Notes under the pieces: model-generated
Databases searched by the model: none
Told to the model about the DNA's origin: nothing
Seen by the model: only the letters and a program-made list of their open reading frames with translations
Shown here: positions 34,902-44,499 of the stretch, one piece after another
Layout: every line of letters begins with the position of its first letter
How positions within the stretch are numbered: the first letter of the stretch is position 1
Translations under genes and position numbers: made by a program
DNA from: Methylophilus sp.
GTDB lineage: Bacteria; Pseudomonadota; Gammaproteobacteria; Burkholderiales; Methylophilaceae
Assembly: GCF_008015755.1 (NCBI RefSeq)
Contig: NZ_SSGF01000007.1
Coordinates: forward strand, 186,001-250,000
Length of the DNA stretch: 64,000 bases
Direction: 5' to 3'

Positions 34902-35731
34902 GCTTGTGCTCCCAGTTGATCACCCAGTTCTTTGGCGCGGCGTGCGGCTTGCGCAGCGGCAGCTTGCATCATGCCATGAATATCGTGCTGGCGCATGCTG
35001 AGCAGACCTTGTTCGGTGGTGCCGCCTTTGGAAGTGACCTGTTCACGCAAGGTAGCAATCGGTGTGCTGCTGCCAGCTGCCAGCAGGCTGGCGCCTTTAA
35101 ATGTTGCCAGACTCAGTTTGAGCGATTGCGCCTCACTGAGGCCTAATTCAACGCCTGCTGCCGTCAAGGCTTCTATCATCAAAAACACATAGGCCGGGCC
35201 GCTACCAGAAATGGCGGTGACAGCATCCAGTTGCACTTCATCGTCTAGCCAAACCACTTCGCCCGCCGCTTGTAAGACTGCGTCAGCCAATGCACGCTGT
35301 GTGGCAGAGACGGCTGGCAATGCGTAAGCGCCGGTAATGCCTGCCTGAATCTGTGCTGGTGTATTCGGCATAGTGCGTATCATGGTTTGGTAGCCATTTA
35401 ACCAGCGGCTGAGGTCGGCCGTGCGGATGCCCGCGGCGACAGAAATGACTAATTGTGATTGCAGCAAAGGGGCCAGCGATTGGGCCACACTTTGTAGCTG
35501 CTGTGGTTTGACCGCCAGCACAATCACATCCACCGCCAGTGATTCTGCCGTCAGGCTAGCGCTGGTATTGATGCCCAGGGTGGTTTGCAAATGTGCGTGT
35601 TTGGCGGTGTCCGGGTCAATCACGGTGATGTGCTGCATGTGAAAGGCACGCTGTTGCAGGCCTGTCATCAAGGCTTGCGCCATATTGCCGCCGCCAATGA
35701 AGGCAATGCGTGTGGCTGAAAGTGATTGCAT
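34898..35731 (-). CDS. proC: Pyrroline-5-carboxylate reductase
   Basis: A 277-residue NAD(P)H-dependent reductase for the last step of proline synthesis. The Rossmann motif IAFIGGGNMAQALMTGL is at residues 9-25. The catalytic region shows VLAVKPQQL, MPNTPAQIQAGITGAYA and ISGSGPAYVFLMIEALTAAGVELGLS. It ends in REQVTSKGGTTEQGL, the active-site helix signature. It is the middle gene of yggS-proC-yggT. Confidence 0.97.
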   Translation of the reverse strand: MQSLSATRIAFIGGGNMAQALMTGLQQRAFHMQHITVIDPDTAKHAHLQTTLGINTSASLTAESLAVDVIVLAVKPQQLQSVAQSLAPLLQSQLVISVAAGIRTADLSRWLNGYQTMIRTMPNTPAQIQAGITGAYALPAVSATQRALADAVLQAAGEVVWLDDEVQLDAVTAISGSGPAYVFLMIEALTAAGVELGLSEAQSLKLSLATFKGASLLAAGSSTPIATLREQVTSKGGTTEQGLLSMRQHDIHGMMQAAAAQAARRAKELGDQLGAQA

Positions 35732-35736
35732 GGTGA

Positions 35737-36453
35737 TCAGGTTCCTTCTGTGGCTGAATCTGTAGGGGAGGGGGTTGAACGCGCCCCAAAAATGGCGGTG
35801 CCTATACGCACCAGGGTGGCACCTTCGGCAATGGCCGCCGCAAAGTCGCCGCTCATGCCGATGGATAAGGTGTCTAGTGACAGGCCATGGCGGTTGAGTT
35901 GCTCAAACAACACACGCACCTGTCGAAATTGGTCACGCTGCTGCGCAAAGTCGCTGCAAGGGGCCGGAATCGCCATCAAACCGCGTAGCCGCAAGCGTGG
36001 CAACTGGTTGATATTTAAGGCGAGTTGCAATAACTCTTGGCCACTGGCACCACTTTTGCTTGCCTCTTCGCTAATGTTTACCTGCAGGCAAATGTTTAAT
36101 GGCGGCAGTTCAGTTGGGCGTGCATCTGACAGGCGCTGGGCAATTTTGAGGCGATCTACCGAATGCACCCAGTCGAAATGACGGGCAATTAGCTGTGTTT
36201 TATTGCTTTGAATTGGCCCGATAAAGTGCCATGCTATAGCACAGTCGTCTAGTTGTGCCTGTTTTGTCAGCGCTTCTTGCAGGTAGTTTTCGCCAAACAC
36301 GGTTTGGCCAGCATGGTAGGCGGCACGCATCGCATCGGCAGATTGTGCTTTGCTGACGGCGCATAGTGTCACAGGCTGCGATGCCTGAAAGCGGGCCTGT
36401 GCGTCTGTGATCTGTTGTTGTATCAGGGCAAGATTGTCAGAAATGGTGGTCAT
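35737..36453 (-). CDS. yggS: PLP homeostasis protein YggS (PLPBP)
   Basis: A 238-residue fold-type III PLP-binding protein without known catalytic activity. It balances free PLP and amino-acid pools. The PLP lysine is in TLCAVSKAQ near residue 36. FGENYLQEALTKQ, WHFIGPIQSNKTQL, INISEEASKSG and SIGMSGDFAAAIAEGATLVRIGTAIFG are family motifs. It heads the minus-strand operon with proC and yggT and is divergent from pilT. Confidence 0.95.
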   Translation of the reverse strand: MTTISDNLALIQQQITDAQARFQASQPVTLCAVSKAQSADAMRAAYHAGQTVFGENYLQEALTKQAQLDDCAIAWHFIGPIQSNKTQLIARHFDWVHSVDRLKIAQRLSDARPTELPPLNICLQVNISEEASKSGASGQELLQLALNINQLPRLRLRGLMAIPAPCSDFAQQRDQFRQVRVLFEQLNRHGLSLDTLSIGMSGDFAAAIAEGATLVRIGTAIFGARSTPSPTDSATEGT

Positions 36454-36547
36454 GGCGGATTAGGCAAGTATGCGGACACACGTGAATTAAGCACGAAGAA
36501 TACAAAAAACCAAAGCAATATTATATAAATAATCACCGGAGTCGATT

Positions 36548-37591
36548 GTGGATATTTCAGATTTATTGGCATTTTCTGTTAAAAATAAAGCCTCGGACTT
36601 GCATTTGTCCTCCGGCCTGCCACCGATGATTCGGGTGCACGGCGACGTGCGCAAGATCAATCTGCCCGCCATGGATCATGCCGAAGTGCATCGCATGCTG
36701 TATGACATCATGAACGACAGCCAGCGCAAGATCTATGAAGAAACCCTGGAATGTGACTTTTCGTTCGAGATTCCTGACCTGGCGCGTTTCCGGGTCAATG
36801 CCTTTAATCAGCAACGCGGTGCGGGTGCGGTGTTCCGTACCATTCCGAGCAAGGTGTTGACACTGGATGAGTTGAATGCGCCTAAAGTGTTTAAGGATAT
36901 TGCCGAGACGCCACGCGGCATTGTGCTGGTGACCGGGCCCACCGGCTCTGGTAAATCGACTACGCTGGCGGCGATGATTGATTACATCAATGAGTCGCAG
37001 ATGTCACACGTGCTCACGGTGGAAGACCCGATCGAATTTGTGCATACCTCGAAAAAGTCGCTGATTAACCAGCGTGAAGTCGGTCCGCACACACAATCCT
37101 TTGAAAACGCGTTGCGCTCAGCCCTGCGTGAAGACCCGGATGTGATCCTGGTGGGGGAGATGCGAGACCTGGAAACTATCCGTCTGGCGCTGACTGCCGC
37201 CGAGACCGGCCATTTGGTGTTTGGTACGTTGCACACCAGCTCTGCTGCAAAAACCGTAGACCGGGTAGTCGACGTGTTCCCGGCGGCCGAGAAAGAAATG
37301 GTGCGCTCTATGTTGTCTGAGTCCTTACGTGCCGTGATTTCACAAACGCTGTGTAAAACCAAGGACGAACAAGGCCGTGTGGCCGCGCATGAAATCATGA
37401 TGGGCACGCCGGCGATTCGTAACCTGATTCGCGAAAACAAGATTGCGCAGATGTATTCTGCCATCCAGACCGGTCAGAGTATGGGTATGCAAACCCTGGA
37501 CCAGAACCTGCAAGACCTGGTTAAACGCAATGTCATTAGTGCTGCCGAAGCACGCACCAAGGCCGCAAACCGTGACGCTATCATCGGCTAA
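36548..37591 (+). CDS. pilT: Twitching motility ATPase PilT
   Basis: A 347-residue hexameric retraction ATPase for type IV pili. It begins with the GTG at 36548 (ISDLLAFSVKNKASDLHLSSG). Walker A is GPTGSGKST at 130-138, the Asp box is ILVGEMRDLETI, and the His box is AAETGHLVFGTLHT. The AIRNLIRENK C-terminal motif needed for retraction is present. pilU follows 5 bp downstream, the usual PilT-PilU pair, and pilD lies about 12 kb away. Confidence 0.97.
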   Translation: MDISDLLAFSVKNKASDLHLSSGLPPMIRVHGDVRKINLPAMDHAEVHRMLYDIMNDSQRKIYEETLECDFSFEIPDLARFRVNAFNQQRGAGAVFRTIPSKVLTLDELNAPKVFKDIAETPRGIVLVTGPTGSGKSTTLAAMIDYINESQMSHVLTVEDPIEFVHTSKKSLINQREVGPHTQSFENALRSALREDPDVILVGEMRDLETIRLALTAAETGHLVFGTLHTSSAAKTVDRVVDVFPAAEKEMVRSMLSESLRAVISQTLCKTKDEQGRVAAHEIMMGTPAIRNLIRENKIAQMYSAIQTGQSMGMQTLDQNLQDLVKRNVISAAEARTKAANRDAIIG

Positions 37592-37595
37592 TACT

Positions 37596-38756
37596 ATGGA
37601 TAGCGCACAAACTGCTGGCGATCATGACCAGACGGAGAAGTTCGTCACTGACCTGCTAAAGCTGATGGTCACTCGCAAAGCGTCTGACTTGTTTATCACC
37701 GCCGGTTTCCCCCCAGCGATGAAGATAGACGGCAAGCTGACGCCGGTCTCCACACAAACCTTAAATACGCAGCAAACGGCCGAAATCTGTCGTGCAGTGA
37801 TGAATGACAAGCAGGCGCTCGAATTTAAAAACACGCTGGAGTGCAACTTTGCCATCAGCATGCCTTCGGTCGGCCGTTTCCGTGTCAATGCATTTATCCA
37901 GCGCAGCGCAGTCGGCCTGGTGTTTCGGGTGATTAATACCAATATCCCCAAGTTTGATGATCTAAAATTACCGCAGATTTTGAAAGATGTGGTGATGGCC
38001 AAACGTGGTCTGATCATTTTTGTTGGCGGCACCGGCTCTGGTAAATCGACTTCGATGGCGGCCATGCTGGGGCATCGCAACGAGAGTAGTTACGGTCATA
38101 TCATTACCATTGAAGACCCGGTTGAGTTTATTCACGGCCACCGCAATTGTATTGTGACCCAGCGCGAGGTCGGTGTGGATACTGAAAGCTGGCATGCGGC
38201 GCTTAAAAACACCCTGCGCCAGGCGCCGGATGTGATTATGATCGGCGAGATCCGTGACCGTGAAACCATGGATTACGCCATTGCCTTCTCTGAAACCGGC
38301 CATTTATGTCTGGCCACCTTGCACGCCAACAGCACCAACCAGGCCTTGGACCGGATTATTAACTTTTTCCCCGAAGAGCGCAGGCAACAGTTGTTGATGG
38401 ACTTGTCGCTTAACTTGCGCTGTGTCGCTTCACAACGCTTGATTCCAAAAATTGACGGCAGTGGTCGCGTCGCCGCAGTAGAGGTGTTATTACATTCGCC
38501 GCTGATCTCTGACTTGATCTATAAAGGCGATGTGCACGCGATTAAAGAAATCATGGCTAAATCACGCGAGTTGGGCATGCAAACGTTTGACCAGGCCTTG
38601 TTTGATTTATTTGAGTCTGGCCAGATCAGTTACGACGATGCGCTACGCAATGCTGACTCGGTCAATGATTTACGCCTCAAATTTAAACTCAACAGCAAAA
38701 TGGCCAACCCAGAAAACCAGGAGCGCGGCAAGATTTCTGACCTGGATATTTTGTAG
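37596..38756 (+). CDS. pilU: PilT-dependent retraction ATPase PilU
   Basis: A 386-residue PilT paralog that helps PilT pull under load. Walker A is GGTGSGKST at 144-152, the Asp box APDVIMIGEIRDRETMDYA and His box FSETGHLCLATLHANS match PilU. The C terminus is longer than PilT (LKFKLNSKMANPENQERGKISDLDIL). ATG 37596 is 5 bp after the pilT stop. A long open frame upstream inside pilT is a shadow and not part of the gene. Confidence 0.96.
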   Translation: MDSAQTAGDHDQTEKFVTDLLKLMVTRKASDLFITAGFPPAMKIDGKLTPVSTQTLNTQQTAEICRAVMNDKQALEFKNTLECNFAISMPSVGRFRVNAFIQRSAVGLVFRVINTNIPKFDDLKLPQILKDVVMAKRGLIIFVGGTGSGKSTSMAAMLGHRNESSYGHIITIEDPVEFIHGHRNCIVTQREVGVDTESWHAALKNTLRQAPDVIMIGEIRDRETMDYAIAFSETGHLCLATLHANSTNQALDRIINFFPEERRQQLLMDLSLNLRCVASQRLIPKIDGSGRVAAVEVLLHSPLISDLIYKGDVHAIKEIMAKSRELGMQTFDQALFDLFESGQISYDDALRNADSVNDLRLKFKLNSKMANPENQERGKISDLDIL

Positions 38757-38781
38757 CCAGCTTCAAAGTGACAGACATAAA

Positions 38782-38815
38782 AAAACGCCTGCAATGACAA
38801 CATTACAGGCGTTTT
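38782..38815. terminator. Bidirectional terminator
   Basis: A 15-bp stem AAAACGCCTGCAATG / CATTACAGGCGTTTT with one mismatch and loop ACAA lies between the convergent pilU and pyrX genes, with A- and T-tracts. Confidence 0.88.
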
Positions 38816-38824
38816 GTTTGACGA

Positions 38825-40117
38825 CTACAAGGTTTGCAGGTTTTCTTGCTGAAACACCAGATTGCCTTGTGTGAAGGTAGTCGTCACTTTGCCCGTGACT
38901 GCATGATTCACAAACGGCGTATTTTTGCCCTGGCTCAGCAGGGCGCGACCATCTACCCGCCACTCCATTTCCGGGTCATAAATGACCACATCGGCGGTAG
39001 CGCCTACCTTTAAATCACCTGCGGCGACGCCGAGAATGTTGGCTGGCGCTTGCGTGATTTTTGCCAGCGCTTGCGTCGGTGAGAGCTTGGCTTGTGCCGC
39101 CCATTTCAGTGTCAGTGGCAACAGTAATTCAAGCGCGGAAGCGCCGGGGTGTGATTCCGCAAATGGTAGCGCCTTGGCGTCGTCGTCTACCGGCGTGTGG
39201 TCGGAGCAAATCGCATCTAATGTGCCATCCAGCAAGCCAGCGCGTAAGGCATCACGGTCGCGTTGCGTGCGTACCGGCGGTGTGAGATGTACCATGCTGT
39301 CAAAAAAGCCAATATCCATGTCTGTGAGGTGCAAGTGCTGAATGCTCACATCTGCCGTCACCTGCATGCCGGATTGCTTGGCCTGGCGGATAAGTTCGAC
39401 GGACTCGGCCGTCGAGACGCGGGCAATATGTAGCCTGACGCCAGTGGCTTGCCCAATACGGAGCATGGTTTGTAAGGCGATGCTTTCCGCCGCAGAAGGA
39501 ATGCCTTTCAGGCCCAATCTGGAAGCGACTTCGCCATCATGGGCGACACCGTTTTTGGCCAGATAGGGATCCTCAGCACGCATAAACAGGGTATAGCCAA
39601 ACGAGGCCGCATATTCAAAGGCGCGCCACAGTACTTGTGTGTCGACAATGGTGGTATCTGCCTGTGAGAAACCAACACAACCGGCGGCAGTTAAGGCATA
39701 CATTTCTGTGAGTAACTGGCCTTGCAACTGACGCGTGACGGCACCGAGCGGATAGACATGCGCCAGTGCCTGTGACTTGGCGCGGTGCTTGAGCATTTCT
39801 ACCAGGCCAGGCTCATCGAGCACCGGGTCGGTGTCTGGCGGGCAGGCCAGGCTGGTGACGCCGCCAGCCATGGCAGCACGTAGCTCGCTCAGTAGTGTGG
39901 CTTTGTATTCACTGCCAGGCTCGCGCAGGCGGGCGCACAAATCCACCAGGCCAGGTAATACCCATTTGCCGCTGGCATCCAGCGTTTGGTCTGCTTTAAA
40001 GCCGTTAGGCGCCTCACCAATGGCGACGATTTTGCCAGCGCTGATATAGAGGTCTTTGACCTGATCCAGCTGTTGGCTAGCATCCATCAAGCGGCCTTGT
40101 TTAATGACGATGTTCAT
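38825..40117 (-). CDS. pyrX: Dihydroorotase-like ATCase subunit PyrX (PyrC')
   Basis: A 430-residue protein with a dihydroorotase fold but a degraded metal site. In active enzymes the first motif is DxHxHLRxPG, but here it is [10 protein letters not shown], so both histidines are lost. A later [11 protein letters not shown] motif is kept. Such proteins are non-catalytic partners that form a dodecamer with PyrB in Pseudomonas and relatives. A true pyrC must be elsewhere. The gene directly follows pyrB with a 4-bp overlap, which supports complex formation. Confidence 0.92.
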   Translation of the reverse strand: MNIVIKQGRLMDASQQLDQVKDLYISAGKIVAIGEAPNGFKADQTLDASGKWVLPGLVDLCARLREPGSEYKATLLSELRAAMAGGVTSLACPPDTDPVLDEPGLVEMLKHRAKSQALAHVYPLGAVTRQLQGQLLTEMYALTAAGCVGFSQADTTIVDTQVLWRAFEYAASFGYTLFMRAEDPYLAKNGVAHDGEVASRLGLKGIPSAAESIALQTMLRIGQATGVRLHIARVSTAESVELIRQAKQSGMQVTADVSIQHLHLTDMDIGFFDSMVHLTPPVRTQRDRDALRAGLLDGTLDAICSDHTPVDDDAKALPFAESHPGASALELLLPLTLKWAAQAKLSPTQALAKITQAPANILGVAAGDLKVGATADVVIYDPEMEWRVDGRALLSQGKNTPFVNHAVTGKVTTTFTQGNLVFQQENLQTL

Positions 40118-41079
40118 GCGGCGTTGCCTCCCCCCAAAATGGCCATCACCGCCATGCGGACGGCGATACCATAAGTCACTTGCGGCAGGATCACCGACTG
40201 CTTGCCGTCTGCGACGGCTGAATCAATTTCTACGCCACGGTTCATCGGCCCCGGGTGCATGACAATCGCATCCGGCTTGGCCAGTGCCAGCCGCTCTGGC
40301 GTCAGACCAAAGGTCTGAAAAAACTCCTGCGAACTGGGCAGCAAGGCGCCAGACATGCGTTCATTTTGCAGGCGCAGCATCATCACCACATCGACGTCTT
40401 TCAAGCCTTGTTCCATATTGTGAAATACCTGTACGCCGAGCTTTTCTACGTCGGTAGGCAGCAGCGTACGCGGGGCGATCACTCTGATTTCGGGTACGCC
40501 CAGGGTCGTCAGGGCGTGAATCTCGCTACGGGCGACGCGTGAGTGCAACACGTCACCGACAATGGCGACGCGTAAATTGTGCATTTCTGGCTTGTATTTG
40601 CGGATGGTAAAGACATCCAGCAGGCCTTGTGTCGGATGCGCATGGCGGCCATCGCCCGCGTTAATGACGCTGATATGCGGTGGCACATGTTGCGCAATAA
40701 AGTGCGCGGCGCCACTTTGCTGGTGGCGCACGACAAACATATCGGCGTGCATGGCGATCAGGTTGTTGACTGTGTCTAAAATCGTCTCACCCTTGGATTG
40801 CGACGAGGTGCTGACATTGAGGTTGAGCACATCGGCCGACAGGCGTTTGGCGGCAATTTCAAAGGTGGTGCGCGTGCGCGTACTGTTTTCAAAGAAGATA
40901 TTGCACACCGTTTTGCCACGCAGCAGCGGCACTTTTTTCACTTCACGCTCAGCCACACCGACAAAGTTTTCGGCTGTGTCCAAAATATCCGTCAAAATAC
41001 GTTTGGGTAGGCCCTCGATACTGAGCAGGTGTTGTAATTGGCCTTGTGCGTTGAGTTGCGGGTTATACATGGTCGTCAA
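40114..41079 (-). CDS. pyrB: Aspartate carbamoyltransferase catalytic subunit
   Basis: A 321-residue enzyme joining carbamoyl phosphate and aspartate in UMP synthesis. The carbamoyl-phosphate motif is [12 protein letters not shown] near residue 59. Other signatures are [26 protein letters not shown] and [11 protein letters not shown]. The longer N terminus is typical of the class that pairs with PyrX instead of PyrI. It lies between pyrR and pyrX, with short overlaps on both sides. Confidence 0.97.
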   Translation of the reverse strand: MTTMYNPQLNAQGQLQHLLSIEGLPKRILTDILDTAENFVGVAEREVKKVPLLRGKTVCNIFFENSTRTRTTFEIAAKRLSADVLNLNVSTSSQSKGETILDTVNNLIAMHADMFVVRHQQSGAAHFIAQHVPPHISVINAGDGRHAHPTQGLLDVFTIRKYKPEMHNLRVAIVGDVLHSRVARSEIHALTTLGVPEIRVIAPRTLLPTDVEKLGVQVFHNMEQGLKDVDVVMMLRLQNERMSGALLPSSQEFFQTFGLTPERLALAKPDAIVMHPGPMNRGVEIDSAVADGKQSVILPQVTYGIAVRMAVMAILGGGNAA

Positions 41080-41605
41080 CTCCAGGCTTGGCAGAGGAGG
41101 CCGATTCAGAAATACTGAGGCTAAGGCGCCCCAGTGTGTTCATGGCCAGTTCAAAAGATTGATGCGCCTGTAAAGGCAGGTCGGCACCGACCATGTCAGG
41201 CCGGATTGGTAATTGTGCGCCGCCACGGTTAATGAGGGCAGCCAGTTGTACCGAAGCCGGGCGGCCATAGTCAAACAGTTCATTCATGACCGCGCGCGTG
41301 GTACGGCCCGTATAGAAAATATCGTCGATCAAGATAATGTGCTTGCCATTGATATCAAACGGGATATAAGCGGGATGGGCTGAGGTTTTCAAGCCACGTT
41401 GCGCGTAATCGTCCCGGTACATGGCGGCATCCAGCTTTCCGAAGAGGATGTCATGCCCTAGCTCGGTTTGCAGGCGTTTGAGTAGCCGCTCCATCAACCA
41501 GACACCGCCGGTATAAATACCAACCAGGGCAGTGTTTTCCTGTATACGAGGCTTGATTTGAGCATATAAATGCTCCAGTAATTGTTCCGGGTCAGGTAGT
41601 GTCAT
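41063..41605 (-). CDS. pyrR: PyrR-type bifunctional regulator/uracil phosphoribosyltransferase
   Basis: A 180-residue phosphoribosyltransferase with the PRPP motif [21 protein letters not shown] near residue 95. The N terminus [14 protein letters not shown] and [20 protein letters not shown] fit PyrR. In Gram-positives PyrR is an RNA-binding attenuator, but in this lineage the regulatory role is unclear. The start is uncertain: ATG 41605 ([10 protein letters not shown]) matches relatives, while ATG 41632 would overlap ruvX. It is 5' of pyrB in one run. Confidence 0.9.
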   Translation of the reverse strand: MTLPDPEQLLEHLYAQIKPRIQENTALVGIYTGGVWLMERLLKRLQTELGHDILFGKLDAAMYRDDYAQRGLKTSAHPAYIPFDINGKHIILIDDIFYTGRTTRAVMNELFDYGRPASVQLAALINRGGAQLPIRPDMVGADLPLQAHQSFELAMNTLGRLSLSISESASSAKPGVDDHV

Positions 41606-41618
41606 GAGGGGAGGGGCG

Positions 41619-42122
41619 CTATGCACGTCCATGATAAGCATCAAAGTAAGATTGTAATATAGTTTGTGCCGCAACCTGGTCTAGCAACGGTTTTTGCGCA
41701 CGGCCTTTAATGCCTGCTTCACGCAAAGATTGTGCCGCTTCGGCTGAAGTCAAGCGTTCGTCTACCATCACCACCGGCAAGTTAAAGCGGCCCTCGAGCC
41801 GCTGGGCAAATTTTTGCGCCAGCGCGGTCATGGCATGGGCTTCTCCATCTAACGACATCGGTAAGCCGACGACCAGTAGTGCCGGTTGCCATTCGCTGAG
41901 TAACGCTTCAATTTGGGTGAATTTGGCCGCGTTTTCTTCTGCTTCTATGGTCAGTAGCGGATGTGCCAGTTTGAGCACTGTGTCGCCAACGGCTACACCT
42001 ATGCGTTTTTCACCGAAATCAAACGCAAGCAGGGTGCCGCTCACCTCGGGGTAACGGCGCTGGGTAATGGGTAAATGGCTTTGGTTAAGAGGCTGTTTGC
42101 CGAGCTTGGGTGCATCAGGCAT
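41619..42122 (-). CDS. ruvX: Holliday junction resolvase-like protein RuvX (YqgF)
   Basis: A 167-residue RNase H-fold protein needed for 16S rRNA 5' maturation in E. coli. The RNase H strand holds the first Asp in LLAFDFGEKRIGVAVGD. VVGLPMSLDG, VDERLTSAEAAQSL and QTILQSYFD complete the family. ATG 42122 has a GAGGTGG ribosome site upstream and overlaps the yqgE stop by 8 bp. The yqgE-ruvX-pyrR-pyrB order is conserved. Confidence 0.94.
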   Translation of the reverse strand: MPDAPKLGKQPLNQSHLPITQRRYPEVSGTLLAFDFGEKRIGVAVGDTVLKLAHPLLTIEAEENAAKFTQIEALLSEWQPALLVVGLPMSLDGEAHAMTALAQKFAQRLEGRFNLPVVMVDERLTSAEAAQSLREAGIKGRAQKPLLDQVAAQTILQSYFDAYHGRA

Positions 42123-42720
42123 GACCAGCCACCTCGGACAGCGTGGCGAAATCAACGCCTAGCTGCTGCATGGCCCAGGATAGTTTGTCATCATTGGGCA
42201 ACTTGAAAATCAGTTTATGCAGTTGCTGGTTGTCCTCCAGCGGCAACGTCAGCCAGGCATTGGCTTGAATTTCCTCTTCCAGTTGACCGGCGGACCAGCC
42301 GGTATAGCCCAGCGCAATAAACATATCCTGCGGGGCTTCATCGCGCGCAGCGGCTTCCAGAATATCTTTGGAGGAAGTCATGGCCAAGCCTTCAGACAGC
42401 TCCGTGGTGGTGTTGAATTCTGTTGCCGGGCTGTGTAGCACAAAGCCACGCTCGACTTGTACCGGGCCACCAAAATGCACCAGTCGTTCTTGCTGATAGT
42501 CGGTCTCGCAAGCCATATCCAGCTGCTCAAACAAATCCCCTACGTTGAGTTGCAAGGGATGGTTCAGGATCATGCCCATGGCACCATCGTGATCATGGTT
42601 GCAGACCAGAATCACGCTCTTGCTGAAGTAAGGGTCTTCCATCGCTGGCATGGCGATCAAAATCTGGCCAGTCAGATTGAACCGCATGTCATTGGCATCC
42701 AGGGTTAATTGTTCACTCAT
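42115..42720 (-). CDS. yqgE: YqgE/AlgH-family protein
   Basis: A 201-residue cytosolic protein of the DUF179 family. The signature is LTGQILIAMPAMEDPYFSKSVILVCNHD near the N terminus, then GAMGMILNHPL, FGGPVQVERGFVLHS and FIALGYTGWSAGQLEEEI. AlgH was linked to alginate regulation in Pseudomonas, but the molecular role is unknown. It overlaps ribBX by 4 bp upstream and ruvX downstream. Confidence 0.94.
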   Translation of the reverse strand: MSEQLTLDANDMRFNLTGQILIAMPAMEDPYFSKSVILVCNHDHDGAMGMILNHPLQLNVGDLFEQLDMACETDYQQERLVHFGGPVQVERGFVLHSPATEFNTTTELSEGLAMTSSKDILEAAARDEAPQDMFIALGYTGWSAGQLEEEIQANAWLTLPLEDNQQLHKLIFKLPNDDKLSWAMQQLGVDFATLSEVAGHA

Positions 42721-43826
42721 ACGGGGCTGGTTTCTTCTGCACTTAAATAGCCGGTAATTTCCAGGCCAAAGCCATCCATGCTCGGCATTTTGCGTGGAGC
42801 GGCCATCAGGCGCATTTTTTTGACGCCGAGATCGAGCAAAATCTGTGAACCGATGCCGTAATTACGCAGCTCCTGGTTGAGCACCATTTTCTGATCCGCG
42901 CGCAGAATGCGGTCGGTAAGTCCCAGGCCATCTTCATCGTGGTTGATCAGCACAATCACGCCACAAGGGGCGGTACTGATAATGCGCATGGCGTGTAACA
43001 GGTTCCAGCTGTGCGACTGGTGACTGCTATCCAGCAGGTCTATCATCGACAATGGCTCATGTACACGCACCAGCGCTTCGTCACTGTGTTGTGGATCGCC
43101 TTTGACCAGCACCAGATGAGTTTCTTGCGCGATATTGTCACGGTAGGCAATCAGGCGCATCGGGCCAAACACGGTTTCTATGGCGCGCTCGGCGCTACGT
43201 TCAATCAGTGTTTCATGCGCGGCGCGGTAGTGAATCAGATCGGCAATGGTGCCGATTTTAATATCATGCTCAGCCGCGACCTGCATCAGGTCTGGCAGGC
43301 GCGCCATTTCACCGTCGTCCTTCAAAATTTCGCAAATGACGCTGGCAGGTTCGCATCCGGCTAGTTGCGCCAGATCGCAGCCTGCTTCGGTGTGTCCGGC
43401 GCGCACCAGCACGCCGCCATTCATGGCCGATAGCGGGAAAATATGGCCAGGGCTGACCAAGCTGCGGGCATTGGCCTGTTTGGCGATCGCCGCGCGTATG
43501 GTCGTGGCGCGGTCTGCGGCAGAAATGCCGGTGGTAACACCTTCGGCAGCTTCAATCGAAACCGTGAAGTTGGTGCCGAGGCGGGTGCCGTTTTTTTGCA
43601 CCATGGGGGGCAAGTCTAATTGGCGGCAGCGCTGCTCGGTCAGGGTCAGGCAGATCAGGCCACGGCCAAATTTGGCCATGAAATTAATATGTTCTGCGGT
43701 GACAAACTCTGCTGCAATGACAAAGTCACCTTCGTTTTCACGGTGTTCGTCATCGACCAGGATGACCATTTTTCCGGCACGGATATCGGCAATAATGGCT
43801 TCAATAGGGCTAATTTGCGCCGACAT
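42717..43826 (-). CDS. ribBX: RibBX: DHBP synthase with a degenerate GTP cyclohydrolase II domain
   Basis: A 369-residue protein. Residues 1-205 are an intact 3,4-dihydroxy-2-butanone-4-phosphate synthase: DDEHRENEGDFVIAAEF, GISAADRATT, HIFPL and RAGHTEAGCDL are all present. Residues 210-365 align with GTP cyclohydrolase II, but the zinc-binding CxxGxxxxxxxCxC region is replaced by EPLSMIDLLDSSHQSH, with no cysteines. It should therefore supply the butanone precursor but not perform the GTP step, so a separate ribA is expected elsewhere. It overlaps yqgE by 4 bp and directly follows ribE. Confidence 0.92.
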   Translation of the reverse strand: MSAQISPIEAIIADIRAGKMVILVDDEHRENEGDFVIAAEFVTAEHINFMAKFGRGLICLTLTEQRCRQLDLPPMVQKNGTRLGTNFTVSIEAAEGVTTGISAADRATTIRAAIAKQANARSLVSPGHIFPLSAMNGGVLVRAGHTEAGCDLAQLAGCEPASVICEILKDDGEMARLPDLMQVAAEHDIKIGTIADLIHYRAAHETLIERSAERAIETVFGPMRLIAYRDNIAQETHLVLVKGDPQHSDEALVRVHEPLSMIDLLDSSHQSHSWNLLHAMRIISTAPCGVIVLINHDEDGLGLTDRILRADQKMVLNQELRNYGIGSQILLDLGVKKMRLMAAPRKMPSMDGFGLEITGYLSAEETSPV

Positions 43827-44419
43827 TATTCTTGCTCCCAGGCTTGCATGCGCTCGACATAGCGTGCAATTAAATCGATTTCAAGGTTCACCGGGTCTCC
43901 AGCCTTGGCATATTGCATCATGGTGTGCTGCATGGTGTGCGGGATCAGGTTAATACTCACTTCGTCCTGACTGATCTCGTTCACCGTCAGGCTGATGCCG
44001 TTGACGCACAAGGAGCCTTTTTTCGCGACGTATTTGCTGATGGCGTGCGGCGCACGGATCTTGAGTAGCCAGCACTCGCCGACTTCTTGCAGGGTAGTGA
44101 TGGTGCCGATACCATCGACATGGCCGGTGACCAGGTGGCCACCGAGGCGGTCGGCTAGGCGCAAGGCTTTTTCCAGGTTGACCGGGCCTGGTTGACCCAG
44201 CCCGGTGGTCACGTCCAGCGTGACTTTGGAGACCATGACTTGGAAACTATGCGTATCGAATTCAGTGACGGTCAGGCAGACGCCGTTGACCGCAATGCTA
44301 TCGCCCAGTTGCACATCTTGCATTCCCAGTTCCGCGGCTTCGATGCGGAGTGCGCAATCTTCACCATGAGGAACCACTTCGGCTATCCGGCCGACGGTTT
44401 GAATAATCCCAGTAAACAT
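43826..44419 (-). CDS. ribE: Riboflavin synthase alpha subunit
   Basis: A 197-residue enzyme converting two molecules of 6,7-dimethyl-8-ribityllumazine to riboflavin. It starts with the family motif MFTGIIQTVGRI and has the duplicated lumazine-binding barrels: GDSIAVNGVCLTVTEF in the first and GSLCVNGISLTVNEI in the second, with GGHLVTGHVDGIGTI between them. It heads the minus-strand run with ribBX. The upstream 80 bp hold no visible FMN riboswitch. Confidence 0.96.
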   Translation of the reverse strand: MFTGIIQTVGRIAEVVPHGEDCALRIEAAELGMQDVQLGDSIAVNGVCLTVTEFDTHSFQVMVSKVTLDVTTGLGQPGPVNLEKALRLADRLGGHLVTGHVDGIGTITTLQEVGECWLLKIRAPHAISKYVAKKGSLCVNGISLTVNEISQDEVSINLIPHTMQHTMMQYAKAGDPVNLEIDLIARYVERMQAWEQE

Positions 44420-44499
44420 GGTGTGATTTTATCAGTGCTGCATGCTAAAGTAATCACATTCCATCAACATTTTTCAATCGTATTGGTCTGGAGATTTTT

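Noticed and set aside
37443-37595. Extended start for pilU inside pilT
   Set aside because: The frame is open into pilT, but the first 51 residues have no PilU character and ATG 37596 lies right after the pilT stop.
43246-43953. 235-codon plus-strand open frame opposite ribBX
   Set aside because: It is an antisense shadow of the RibB domain and runs across the ribBX/ribE boundary.
44420-44499. FMN riboswitch upstream of ribE
   Set aside because: The gap is only 80 bp and shows none of the conserved FMN aptamer sequences.
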